A model generated the notes under the pieces. The model ran no database searches. It was not told the DNA's origin and was given only the letters and a program-made list of their open reading frames with translations. From positions 688,572 to 752,571 of the forward strand of contig NZ_BMNR01000001.1 in assembly GCF_014646655.1 (NCBI RefSeq): a stretch of 64,000 nt of DNA, written 5' to 3'. The position numbers were made by a program, and so were the translations under genes. Source of the DNA: Yeosuana aromativorans (GTDB lineage: Bacteria; Bacteroidota; Bacteroidia; Flavobacteriales; Flavobacteriaceae). Below, piece after piece: positions 17,534-25,794 of the stretch; the first letter of the stretch is position 1; every line of letters starts with the position of its first letter.

Positions 17534-18541
17534 TTAAACAAAACTTCTAAAAAAGGTATATCTAAGCAATAGTTCAAATAGCAATAAAGCGCCTGCCAAT
17601 AAAGCTAACGGACGATATTTTTCTTGGTAATTATAATACTTAAACTCATCAATATCTGTCTTTTCAAGTTTATTGATTTCACCATAAATCTCCTCTAACT
17701 TTTTGTTATTGGTTGCCCTAAAGTATTTCCCACCGGTTACATCTGCAATATCCTTGAGTAGGGCTTCGTCAATTTCCACCTGCACACGACCATACTGGAA
17801 CTCACCCGTTCTAGGGTCAATGGCCACAGGCGATAAAGCTGTTCCGTTGGTTCCCAAACCTATGGTATAGACTTTAATTCCGTATTCAACGGCCAATTCG
17901 CTGGCTATTTTAGGATCTATAAAACCTGAATTGTTAACACCATCGGTCAATAAAATAATCACTTTACTTTTGGCCTTGCTGTCCTTTAACCTATTGACGG
18001 CTGTGGCCAGTCCTGTTCCAATAGCGGTTCCGCCTTCAATAATGGTGTTATATTTTATGTCATTTAAAGACCGTATAACGATAGCCTTATCACTAGTTAT
18101 TGGTGTTCTGGTATAGGCTTCACCAGCGTATTCAACCAACCCTATTCTATCATTGGGCCTGCCTTTAATAAACTCTGAAGCCACGTTTTTAAGTGCTTCC
18201 AATCTGTTTGGCGACAGATCTTTTGCCAACATACTAGCTGACACGTCAATGGCCATAACAATGTCAATTCCGCGTGTGGTTTTTGTCCTTGTAGACACAT
18301 CAACCGTTTGGGGTCTAGCAATGGCCGTAATCAATAATGCTAAAGCCAACAACCTTAACACAAACAAGGCATGTTTTGCTTTTGGTAACCACGTGTTGGT
18401 GGTTTTAAACCCTTTTAGGCTTGATATTTTAAGTTCTGCTGTTTGCTTTTTGTGCTTAAGCACGTACCATAATATTGCCAATGGCAGCAATAACATCAAC
18501 CAGAATAATTCTTTGTTTACAAATTCAATGCCTTCAAACAT
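17534..18541 (-). CDS. batA: BatA: membrane-anchored von Willebrand A domain protein
   Basis: 335 residues with the same plan as BatB: two N-terminal helices (about 12-27 and 58-75), a VWA domain and a C-terminal helix (LALLAGALLLFELLLRYTF). The MIDAS site is intact (MAIDVSASMLAKDL, GGTAIGTGL, LLTDGVNNSG). MoxR-type ATPases in such clusters are believed to act as chaperones that load or remodel VWA partners, so BatA and BatB are the expected clients of the moxR product here. The ATG overlaps the stop of the upstream membrane-protein gene by 1 bp. Confidence 0.9.
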   Translation of the reverse strand: MFEGIEFVNKELFWLMLLLPLAILWYVLKHKKQTAELKISSLKGFKTTNTWLPKAKHALFVLRLLALALLITAIARPQTVDVSTRTKTTRGIDIVMAIDVSASMLAKDLSPNRLEALKNVASEFIKGRPNDRIGLVEYAGEAYTRTPITSDKAIVIRSLNDIKYNTIIEGGTAIGTGLATAVNRLKDSKAKSKVIILLTDGVNNSGFIDPKIASELAVEYGIKVYTIGLGTNGTALSPVAIDPRTGEFQYGRVQVEIDEALLKDIADVTGGKYFRATNNKKLEEIYGEINKLEKTDIDEFKYYNYQEKYRPLALLAGALLLFELLLRYTFFRSFV

Positions 18542-20181
18542 TATTCTTTAGGTTTTATAAGTTCTACTGAATTTAATATACGTTTGGCCATCTGGTCTGC
18601 GTAAACATCCTGGTCTCTCCAAGTTATAATGATTTCTTGAATGACATTGTTTGAATTGAACGCCAAAATAACGTAATCGCCTTTCACCAAATCATTTGAT
18701 TTGCTTGTTGGAAAATCACCTTTACCGTAGGTTTTCAATCCTTCAGCGCCATTGGGTGTTTCAAATTTTTCGTCTTTAACAACCATATTTTGAGCGCCAT
18801 TATTTTCCCAAGATTTTAGGGTTTTTTCAACAACCTGTTTTAAATCTATTTTATTATCACCTTGTGTGCTGACTTTTGATGTGGACACCAAAATACTGAA
18901 TTGCCCCGTTACGTCACCATACCCAAATGCTGTTGTTTGCGTAGGTTGTTTCATGCCCTTAGTGTTTTTATTTTGTTCAGGAACAATACGCTTTAACACC
19001 TCTGGTGTTGAAATGGTAATTGGTGGCACCCCATAATCACTGGTTACCCATTCGCCTTCCAACAATTCTTTGCTATGGTTTCCAATAATGGTGTCAACCA
19101 CATAATTAAAACCGTACTTTATAGAAAATCCTGTAAAAACGGTCAATATAAAGGCTACGCCAACAGCAGCGGTAATAATGATTTTTTTTCGTTTTTTCTT
19201 TCTTTCAATCTCTTCTTTGTATTGCTCATCCAATAGTTTTTCTTCTTCTGTTGGCTCTGGCAGCACTTCTTTTACATGGTCAATTTCAACATCAATTGTT
19301 TTTCTGTCCAATTCGGCTAGTGCCACATCTGGAGCCGATTTTGCAAACTTAACCAAGTCGGCACGCCTTAAGATGTCTTCAATGTTTTTTATGGTCTCTG
19401 GGCTTAAATCTATTTGATTGCCTTCTTTAAGCAATCGCAGCCTGTTAACAAGTTCCTCCGTAGTGCTTTCCATGGCATGGTCATACACTTGTTCGTCTAA
19501 ATACTTTCTAATGATATCCGTTAGCTCAGAATAGTATTCTTTAAACTCCGCTTGTTTTAAATAGGTGCTTTCCTCTAATTTTTTTATGGCCAATTTAGCG
19601 CGATCATAAGGTGGCAACAAGGCTATTTTCTCTGATTCGGTAAGTGGTTTTTTTCGCCATAAAAACCAATATAGCAACCCTGAAACTATGGCTAAAGCAA
19701 CCAAAATATAGAGTGCGTATTTCCACCATTGACTACTGGGTTTTTGAACTTCTATTATAGGTTTGATATCATAAAGGCCTTGTTTTGTGGAATCGACCAA
19801 AATATTCCTGACCTCGACTTGTAACGAATCCGTGAAAATGGTTTTGTTTCCTATAATAATTTTTTGCCGTGGAATGGTGTAGTGGCCAGAATCAAATTGG
19901 GTTAATCCGTAGCGTTTAATGAGGTTGAATTTATCTTTTTGCTTTAAAGTGTCTGTTTTATACGATTCAATCATCTCCAAAGGGGTGAAGGTTTGGCCTT
20001 CGGGGAACACTACCAAGCTTGTAGTATCTGTCTGTACTTGAATTTTATAGGTTATTTGTTCACCTATTTTAATGGAAGTTGAATCTATTGTGGCTGAAAC
20101 TTGTGCGTGCAAGAACCAAGATGCAAGAACAAAGATACAAGACAATATATACTTTTTTATTAATCCTCCCTCTACATTCAT
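18541..20181 (-). CDS. Membrane protein of the moxR/bat operon (position of DUF4381-type gene)
   Basis: 546 residues from the chosen ATG; an upstream in-frame ATG at 20202 falls in the AATCGTAATT-type spacer and is less likely. Signal peptide (LIKKYILSCIFVLASWFLHAQ), a periplasmic Ig-like domain to about residue 150, a membrane helix near 160-182 (WWKYALYILVALAIVSGLLYWFL), then a cytoplasmic helical domain. A second membrane helix lies near residue 340, followed by a ~175-residue domain. Placement between the DUF58 and VWA genes matches that of DUF4381 proteins in other moxR clusters. The C-terminal extension is not part of that family as I know it. Confidence 0.7.
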   Translation of the reverse strand: MNVEGGLIKKYILSCIFVLASWFLHAQVSATIDSTSIKIGEQITYKIQVQTDTTSLVVFPEGQTFTPLEMIESYKTDTLKQKDKFNLIKRYGLTQFDSGHYTIPRQKIIIGNKTIFTDSLQVEVRNILVDSTKQGLYDIKPIIEVQKPSSQWWKYALYILVALAIVSGLLYWFLWRKKPLTESEKIALLPPYDRAKLAIKKLEESTYLKQAEFKEYYSELTDIIRKYLDEQVYDHAMESTTEELVNRLRLLKEGNQIDLSPETIKNIEDILRRADLVKFAKSAPDVALAELDRKTIDVEIDHVKEVLPEPTEEEKLLDEQYKEEIERKKKRKKIIITAAVGVAFILTVFTGFSIKYGFNYVVDTIIGNHSKELLEGEWVTSDYGVPPITISTPEVLKRIVPEQNKNTKGMKQPTQTTAFGYGDVTGQFSILVSTSKVSTQGDNKIDLKQVVEKTLKSWENNGAQNMVVKDEKFETPNGAEGLKTYGKGDFPTSKSNDLVKGDYVILAFNSNNVIQEIIITWRDQDVYADQMAKRILNSVELIKPKE

Positions 20182-20209
20182 AATTCTCAAATCGTAATTC
20201 ATAAATCGT

Positions 20210-21076
20210 TTACCCTCTTGCTTTAAAATATCCCAATAATTTTTTTACATAACTTTCATCAACCCTGCAATCAATGGTTCCAGCGCCAGATTTTGTAAAG
20301 CTTTCTTTGTAATAAACTACTTTGTCATGATAGTATTTGCCATAATTGAGACGCACTTTTTTTGATGAGGTGTTGACTAGCATAAGCTCACCTGTTTCAC
20401 CATCTTGCATTTGTACCATTCCCAAATTGGGCATGTCTTCTTCACGTTTATCATACACACGAATTCCAGTTACATCATGTTTTTTGGCTGCAATTTTCAT
20501 GGTGTGCAAATAATCATCTGCTATAAAATCAGATAGGATGAACACAATGGCTTTTTTCTTCATCACACTGGATAAAAACTTCAAGGCTTCTGCAATATTT
20601 GTTTCCTTGCTTTGTGGCTCAAACTCAATTAGCTCACGAATTATCCTAAGCACATGCGAACGTCCTTTTTTAGGTGGAATATAGAGTTCGATTTTATCTG
20701 AAAATAAAATCAACCCTATTTTATCATTGTTTTGTGTAGCCGAAAACGCCAAAGTTGCCGCAATTTCTGTAACAACTTCGTTTTTAAATTGTTCTTCTGT
20801 ACCAAAAAATTCTGACCCCGAAATATCTACCATGAGCATCATGGTGAGTTCACGTTCTTCCTCAAAAATCTTTATAAAAGGCTCATTGTATCTAGCGGTG
20901 ACATTCCAATCAATATTCCTAACATCGTCACCAAATTGGTATTGGCGCACTTCACTAAAGGTCATACCTCGTCCTTTAAAAGTGGAATGGTATTCTCCAC
21001 CAAAAATATGATCAGACAGCCGGCGTGTCTTAATTTCTATTTTACGTACTTTCTTTAGTAATTCTTTAGTGTCCAT
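20210..21076 (-). CDS. DUF58 domain protein of the moxR/bat operon
   Basis: 288 residues, soluble. The DUF58 signature is plain: GRGMTFSEVRQYQFGDDVRNIDWNVTARYNEPFIKIFEEERE (about residues 35-75). Next comes a VWA-like fold with MLMVDISGSEFFGT, in which the DxSxS metal motif is kept. DUF58 proteins nearly always follow a moxR gene and are assumed to be partners of the ATPase. Spacing is 90 bp after moxR, across an AT-rich repeat-bearing spacer. Confidence 0.9.
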   Translation of the reverse strand: MDTKELLKKVRKIEIKTRRLSDHIFGGEYHSTFKGRGMTFSEVRQYQFGDDVRNIDWNVTARYNEPFIKIFEEERELTMMLMVDISGSEFFGTEEQFKNEVVTEIAATLAFSATQNNDKIGLILFSDKIELYIPPKKGRSHVLRIIRELIEFEPQSKETNIAEALKFLSSVMKKKAIVFILSDFIADDYLHTMKIAAKKHDVTGIRVYDKREEDMPNLGMVQMQDGETGELMLVNTSSKKVRLNYGKYYHDKVVYYKESFTKSGAGTIDCRVDESYVKKLLGYFKARG

Positions 21077-21166
21077 TTTCCAATTTACGATTGAAGATTT
21101 TTGATTTATGTTTTCTTCAAGTTAAGAAATCACAAATTGTAATTCAGCATTCTTAAATCTAAAATC

Positions 21167-22168
21167 CTATGGTACTTCTATTTCGTTTACAATTTTGTTG
21201 ATGATATCTTCTGACGTTATATTTTCAGCTTCAGCTTCATAAGTAATGCCTATTCTGTGTCTTAGCACGTCATGAACCACAGCACGAACATCTTCAGGAA
21301 TCACATAACCTCGTCGTTTGATAAATGCATAACATTTTGCAGCGGTGGCTAAATTGATACTTCCACGAGGTGATGCTCCAAAGGAAATAAGTGGTTTTAA
21401 ATCTGGAAGTTTATGTTTCTCTGGATAGCGGGTTGCAAATACAATGTCCAGGATATATTTTTCTATTTTCTCATCCATGTAAACCTCTCTAACAGCATTT
21501 TGGGCTTTTAAAATCTGATCGGTAGAAACCACGGCATTCACTTTGTCCCATTCACCTTTCATATTGGCCCTCATGATTAATTGCTCTTCAGCAATTTTTG
21601 GATAGTCAATAACGGTTTTTAGCATGAACCTATCCACTTGGGCCTCGGGCAACGGATAAGTACCTTCTTGTTCTACTGGGTTTTGAGTTGCCATAACCAA
21701 GAAAGGTTTATCAAGATTAAATGTTTCATCGCCAATGGTCACTTGTTTTTCTTGCATGGCCTCAAGTAAGGCTGATTGCACTTTGGCCGGTGCTCTATTA
21801 ATCTCATCAGCCAACACAAAATTGGCGAAAATAGGCCCTTTTTTAATTGAGAAATCACTAACCTTTATATTGTAGATTAATGTTCCTGTAACGTCTGCTG
21901 GCAATAAATCTGGCGTAAACTGAATTCTACTAAAACTACCATTAATGGCCTTAGCCAAGGTATTGATAGCCAAAGTTTTTGCCAGTCCTGGAACTCCTTC
22001 AAGCAATATATGACCTTGTCCCAGCAAACCAATCAGCAAGCGCTCTACCATATGCTTTTGCCCTACAATAACCTTATTCATCTCAAGCATGAGCAAATCA
22101 ACAAAAGCACTTTCCTTTTCTATTTTCTCATTGATTGTCTTAATGTCAATTGTACCTGTTTCTTCCAT
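21167..22168 (-). CDS. moxR: MoxR family AAA+ ATPase
   Basis: 333 residues from the chosen ATG (MEETGTIDIKTINEKIEKES); the longer frame adds 12 residues of no family resemblance. Walker A is GVPGLAKT, Walker B is FVLADEINRAP and sensor 1 is VMATQNPVEQEGTYPLPEAQVDRF. The lid domain ends with FIKRRGYVIPEDVRAVVHDVLRHRIG. MoxR ATPases act as chaperones for complexes containing VWA proteins. It is the first gene of a nine-gene minus-strand operon running to batE. Confidence 0.94.
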   Translation of the reverse strand: MEETGTIDIKTINEKIEKESAFVDLLMLEMNKVIVGQKHMVERLLIGLLGQGHILLEGVPGLAKTLAINTLAKAINGSFSRIQFTPDLLPADVTGTLIYNIKVSDFSIKKGPIFANFVLADEINRAPAKVQSALLEAMQEKQVTIGDETFNLDKPFLVMATQNPVEQEGTYPLPEAQVDRFMLKTVIDYPKIAEEQLIMRANMKGEWDKVNAVVSTDQILKAQNAVREVYMDEKIEKYILDIVFATRYPEKHKLPDLKPLISFGASPRGSINLATAAKCYAFIKRRGYVIPEDVRAVVHDVLRHRIGITYEAEAENITSEDIINKIVNEIEVP

Positions 22169-22249
22169 TATTATGTGTTTTTTAAAAAAAATCGAATATA
22201 CCACCCTTATTTGAGCAATGCAAATTGTTAAAATTTTAAATGGAACGCT

Positions 22250-22299
22250 GTTAATGATTGGTTAAATTATCAAATGGGCTCCGTTAATAATTGGTTAAA
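22250..22299 (-). promoter_or_regulatory. Pair of 17-bp direct repeats upstream of moxR
   Basis: GTTAATGATTGGTTAAA (22250-22266) and GTTAATAATTGGTTAAA (22283-22299) differ by one base and start 33 bp apart, about three helical turns. They lie 82-131 bp upstream of the moxR start and downstream of the terminator of the preceding gene, so they are placed to control the moxR/bat operon. Confidence 0.5.
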
Positions 22300-22300
22300 A

Positions 22301-22332
22301 AAATAGCGCGACACCTAAGCGTCGCGCTATTT
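22301..22332 (-). terminator. Intrinsic terminator of the DUF4382 gene
   Basis: A perfect 12-bp stem, AAATAGCGCGAC (22301-22312) / GTCGCGCTATTT (22321-22332), with an 8-base loop. On the minus strand it runs into seven T residues. It separates the DUF4382 gene from the moxR operon. Confidence 0.9.
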
Positions 22333-22353
22333 AATAAAGCTGTTTTTAATATT

Positions 22354-23478
22354 TTATTCAGCTACCAACGTAATTGGATCAAGAACGGTTTCTGTGTTAG
22401 ATGTCACCACAACATCTATAGAACCATCTTTTGTGTAATCTTGTGATACAAAACCAGTAGCACTTATTGTTACAATATATGTTCCGGTTGGGATGTCTTC
22501 AAAAAGAAATTCTCCAGTTTCATTTGAGTCCATAGTAGCAACAACATCGCCGCTATCTTTATCTTTAACCGTAACGGATACAACAATATCATTGGTTACA
22601 TCACCACTTATAGAACCTGGTTTCATAGTTAATTGAATAGGGTCTGCGATTGTGGTTGTTTCACCATTAACAACAGTTACTCCCATTGCTGTTCCTTCAG
22701 CATAATCTGATTCTGAATCTAAAGGTGTTGCAACTACATCATAGGCTCCCGCTGGCACACCCCATAAAGCAAAAGCTCCTGTATCATCTGTATTTGCTGA
22801 AATTACAAAATCATCACTAGTATCTTCTGTTCCCATATCATCTACCAATACTGATACCATAGAGGGCACATCATTTGGTTCTATGGTTCCTTCAATAATT
22901 CCTGAACTTACTTCAGTACTTACATTAAGAACTGGTTTCAAAATAATATTACCAGAATTACCTGCATTAACTATCGATTTTTCAACATTAAAATCTAAAA
23001 TAAAATCATATGTAAATCCTTCTTCTATAGTGGTATTTACTTTAAGTTTCAAGCCTGATTGTTGAGCACTAGGTGTTTTTAAATCAAATGTTTCTGGTTC
23101 ATCAGCATCATTTCTAATTACAATGGTATTTCCATCTCCCAACACCAATCTCATTTGGCTTAATGTTCCTGCAGGAATAGGAAAACGATCTACAAGAACT
23201 TTGCTGATTCCTCCAGTAAAATCCAATAAATTTACTGATCCTGCCTCAGCATTAAGAGACATCCAACCACTCTCACTGTCGCTATCATCATCCATCTTAA
23301 TCATAACATCCACAATTTCAACATTTACGGCATCATAGTCACCGGGAGCATCTACAAGTTTTACTGATATGGTAGGTGCTTCTGCACTCATTTTGCTTGA
23401 TTGCGAGTCACTACATCCAAAGATGGATATCATTAAAAATGCTAGTAGAAATAATCTTAATCTGTTCAGTGTTTTCAT
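22354..23478 (-). CDS. DUF4382 lipoprotein with two carboxypeptidase-regulatory-like domains
   Basis: 374 residues. Signal peptide with lipobox FGC (Cys22). The DUF4382 domain follows (about residues 35-185), with its opening SVKLVDAPGDYDAVNVEIVDV. Two transthyretin-like beta-sandwich units of about 90 residues end the protein: IIEGTIEP...DDTGAFALWGVPAGAYDVVATP and SISGDVTN...NETGEFLFEDIPTGTYIVTIS. The protein is strongly acidic, as expected for a marine-type exported protein. Likely an outer-membrane or surface lipoprotein; function unknown. It has its own strong terminator. Confidence 0.87.
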   Translation of the reverse strand: MKTLNRLRLFLLAFLMISIFGCSDSQSSKMSAEAPTISVKLVDAPGDYDAVNVEIVDVMIKMDDDSDSESGWMSLNAEAGSVNLLDFTGGISKVLVDRFPIPAGTLSQMRLVLGDGNTIVIRNDADEPETFDLKTPSAQQSGLKLKVNTTIEEGFTYDFILDFNVEKSIVNAGNSGNIILKPVLNVSTEVSSGIIEGTIEPNDVPSMVSVLVDDMGTEDTSDDFVISANTDDTGAFALWGVPAGAYDVVATPLDSESDYAEGTAMGVTVVNGETTTIADPIQLTMKPGSISGDVTNDIVVSVTVKDKDSGDVVATMDSNETGEFLFEDIPTGTYIVTISATGFVSQDYTKDGSIDVVVTSNTETVLDPITLVAE

Positions 23479-23725
23479 AATTTTATGTATTAATTGTTTT
23501 GGGGTTCGTTATTATATACGTTCACAAAGTTGTAAATAGATTGTTTTTTTCGAATAAATTGTCTTTTACTTTTTTGTTTAACATTACTTACTAAGTATAG
23601 CAAGGGTTTTGAATAGATTTATAGATAATAACAATTTCTACTTTTACAAATAGCAAAAACAATTATACAATTTTATATGCCTTTTAAGTATTTTTATGTA
23701 CTAATTGCAAAAAAATCAATATAAA

Positions 23726-24478
23726 ATGAATAAAACAGCCCTTATTACAGGAGCAACAAGTGGTATAGGAAAAGCAACGGCTTATGAGTTTGCTAAACAT
23801 GGTATTCAATTAATTATATGTGGAAGACGACAAGAAAGGCTTGATTCCATTAAAAAGAAATTAGAACCATTAACCAAAGTTCATACCTTACAGTTTGATG
23901 TTAGAAACAAAACAGATGTAAAAAATGCCATTAACTCAATTCCTGATAATTTTAAAACCATTGACATCCTTATTAACAATGCCGGAAACGCACATGGTTT
24001 GGACCCGATACAAGATGGCAGTATTGACGATTGGGATGCCATGATGGATATCAATGTAAAAGGTTTGCTTTATGTGAGTAAGGCTATTATCCCACAAATG
24101 ACCGAGCGACAGTCCGGACATATTATAAATATTGGCTCATCGGCAGGAAAAGAAGTCTATCCCAAAGGGAATGTGTACTGCGGCAGTAAACATGCCGTTT
24201 TAGCCATAACCGAAGGCATGCGCATTGACTTGAATCCATACGGAATCAAAGTAGGCGCCGTCAATCCTGGTTTGGTAGAAACCGAATTTTCAAAAGTCCG
24301 TTTTAAAGGTGATGCCATTGCCGATACCGTCTACAAAGGATTTGATGCTTTGCAGGCTGAAGATATTGCTGAAATCATATATTTTGTGGTCTCACGCCCT
24401 ACCCATGTTAACATTGCCGATTTATTGGTGTTCCCAACGGCGCAGGCCAATAGCACTACGGTGAAAAAGGAGTTATAA
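23726..24478 (+). CDS. Short-chain dehydrogenase/reductase
   Basis: 250 residues from the ATG that begins NKTALITGATSGIG. Classical SDR features: TGATSGIG cofactor loop, NNAG (INNAGNAHG), catalytic Ser in INIGSSAGKEVY and YCGSK as the Tyr-Lys pair. The C-terminal part (VGAVNPGLVETEF) resembles YdfG/serine-3-dehydrogenase-type NADP-dependent enzymes, so 3-hydroxy acid oxidation is plausible but not proven. Its stop is followed within 10 bp by a REP-like palindrome and then the next gene on the same strand. Confidence 0.88.
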   Translation: MNKTALITGATSGIGKATAYEFAKHGIQLIICGRRQERLDSIKKKLEPLTKVHTLQFDVRNKTDVKNAINSIPDNFKTIDILINNAGNAHGLDPIQDGSIDDWDAMMDINVKGLLYVSKAIIPQMTERQSGHIINIGSSAGKEVYPKGNVYCGSKHAVLAITEGMRIDLNPYGIKVGAVNPGLVETEFSKVRFKGDAIADTVYKGFDALQAEDIAEIIYFVVSRPTHVNIADLLVFPTAQANSTTVKKEL

Positions 24479-24485
24479 TTAAAAG

Positions 24486-24505
24486 ATTCCCGCCTTAGCG
24501 GGAAT
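24486..24505. repeat. REP-like palindrome upstream of the AlbA_2-like gene
   Basis: ATTCCCGC (24486-24493) and GCGGGAAT (24498-24505) form a perfect 8-bp stem with loop CTTA. It is GC-rich in an AT-rich spacer and lies 7 bp before the next start codon. There is no T-tract after it. Its style resembles a dispersed palindrome common in Bacteroidota genomes (from memory). Confidence 0.65.
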
Positions 24506-24512
24506 GAAGAAT

Positions 24513-25646
24513 ATGATTAACAAACGCCTTCTTATAAAACATCTTTTGGCTCATAATGATGAAAACAGTTTTTATGATAAAAAACGTAAGATTGATATTA
24601 GCCATAAAGAAGGCAAGGCCAAGTTTTTAAAACATATTTGTGCGCTTTCCAACAGCAACCCAAAAAACAACTCATACATCGTCATTGGGGTTGATGATGA
24701 AGACAATAACATTATTGGGGTTGATTTTTTTGATGACAGCAAAATACAAAACCTCATCAATGCCTACTTAAGCAATCCACCCATTGTTCAGTATGAAAAC
24801 ATTCCTTTCCCGCATTTGCCAGATGACAAAGTAGTTGGCTTAGTAACCATACGCCCCATTGGTAAAATAACATCTCTTAGAAAAAACATTTGGAAATATT
24901 ATGGTGGCTCTGTTTTTTTTAGGGATGGCAGCATGAGCATGCCCAAGGTTTTTGATATTGAAATTAAGGATATCAACTCTAAAATTGTTGAAGCCATTGA
25001 AAACAATGCCCAAAACAACATTGAACACACCTTGAACGGGGTTTTTGATTTTATGAAGAAGCGGCAAGACTATAATCCTCAATACAAAGTGTTCAAAGAA
25101 TATTTTGTGGTTTGCTGGGCCGGACAAAAAAAAGTGGTCAAAGAGGAGACGTTTTTCTCTAGGGTAGACATCGAACTTGTCAATGAACAGGTGCGTCTGT
25201 TTTTTTCAATCCTGGATGAAGTATCCATCAGCTTTGATGATGATTATTTTAAAATTGTGGAATACGTAAACCTTGGGTTACAAAATAATTACAAATACTA
25301 CCCTTTGGAAGAAACCATTATCCGTTTTGAAAACAATGCCAATTACCTCATAGAAACAACCCTATTGTTCCAGCCTCCCCAATTTGACAAAAAAACATTA
25401 CATCATATATATAATAGTAATAATACTTTGCTTGAAAAACTAAAAAAAGGACTTTCACTCACAAAACATGAAGAACTTGATTTAAGAAACTTACCAGCAA
25501 CCTATTTAATTTGCTACCTTAACTTATTTCACGAGGCCATTGACAAACTTAACGAAGCCAAACCGTATTTAAAAAACCATAGCGAAGAAGTCTATGGTTT
25601 ATTTAAAGAGTCCATTAGGATTTTAAGAAAAGTTAAGTATAGCTAA
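24513..25646 (+). CDS. AlbA_2/Schlafen-like putative DNA-binding protein
   Basis: 377 residues from the chosen ATG (INKRLLIKHLLAHNDENSF); an in-frame ATG 9 bp upstream lies inside a hairpin arm. Residues about 15-140 fit the AlbA_2 (Schlafen-type) domain: a basic lead-in, FLKHICALSNSNPKNNSYIVIGVDDEDNNIIGVDFFD, and a strand set with KVVGLVTIRPIG. The C-terminal ~230 residues are helical with no known motif. Such proteins are often annotated as ATP-binding regulators, but no Walker motif is visible here. It follows the dehydrogenase gene and may be co-transcribed. Confidence 0.65.
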   Translation: MINKRLLIKHLLAHNDENSFYDKKRKIDISHKEGKAKFLKHICALSNSNPKNNSYIVIGVDDEDNNIIGVDFFDDSKIQNLINAYLSNPPIVQYENIPFPHLPDDKVVGLVTIRPIGKITSLRKNIWKYYGGSVFFRDGSMSMPKVFDIEIKDINSKIVEAIENNAQNNIEHTLNGVFDFMKKRQDYNPQYKVFKEYFVVCWAGQKKVVKEETFFSRVDIELVNEQVRLFFSILDEVSISFDDDYFKIVEYVNLGLQNNYKYYPLEETIIRFENNANYLIETTLLFQPPQFDKKTLHHIYNSNNTLLEKLKKGLSLTKHEELDLRNLPATYLICYLNLFHEAIDKLNEAKPYLKNHSEEVYGLFKESIRILRKVKYS

Positions 25647-25707
25647 ATAACACATACATTTAACCATAACTTAACTTTTGTGTAAGATAATAAAACAAAA
25701 GAAATTG

Positions 25708-25790
25708 CATATTTGCAATGCTATTAATCAATTACATACAAAACCTTGTTTCTCCCGATAAAAGTTCGGCATTGAAGTAAGGTTTTTTTT
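25708..25790 (+). ncRNA. Possible small RNA or structured 3' end with terminator
   Basis: CATATTTG (25708-25715) matches seven of eight positions of the -7 consensus. About 25 bp later a nested hairpin begins: AAAACCTT (25740-25747) pairs with AAGGTTTT (25779-25786), enclosing CCGA/TCGG, and is followed by a T-tract to 25790. The next gene lies on the other strand, so a transcript from this box would be a free ~70-nt RNA. Alternatively it is only the terminator of the upstream gene; no TTG stands at a good -33 distance. Confidence 0.35.
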
Positions 25791-25794
25791 ATGC

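Noticed and set aside
20182-20202. Earlier ATG for the membrane protein of the moxR/bat operon
   Set aside because: Those seven codons come from the repeated AT-rich spacer; the signal peptide fits the later ATG better, though this is not certain.
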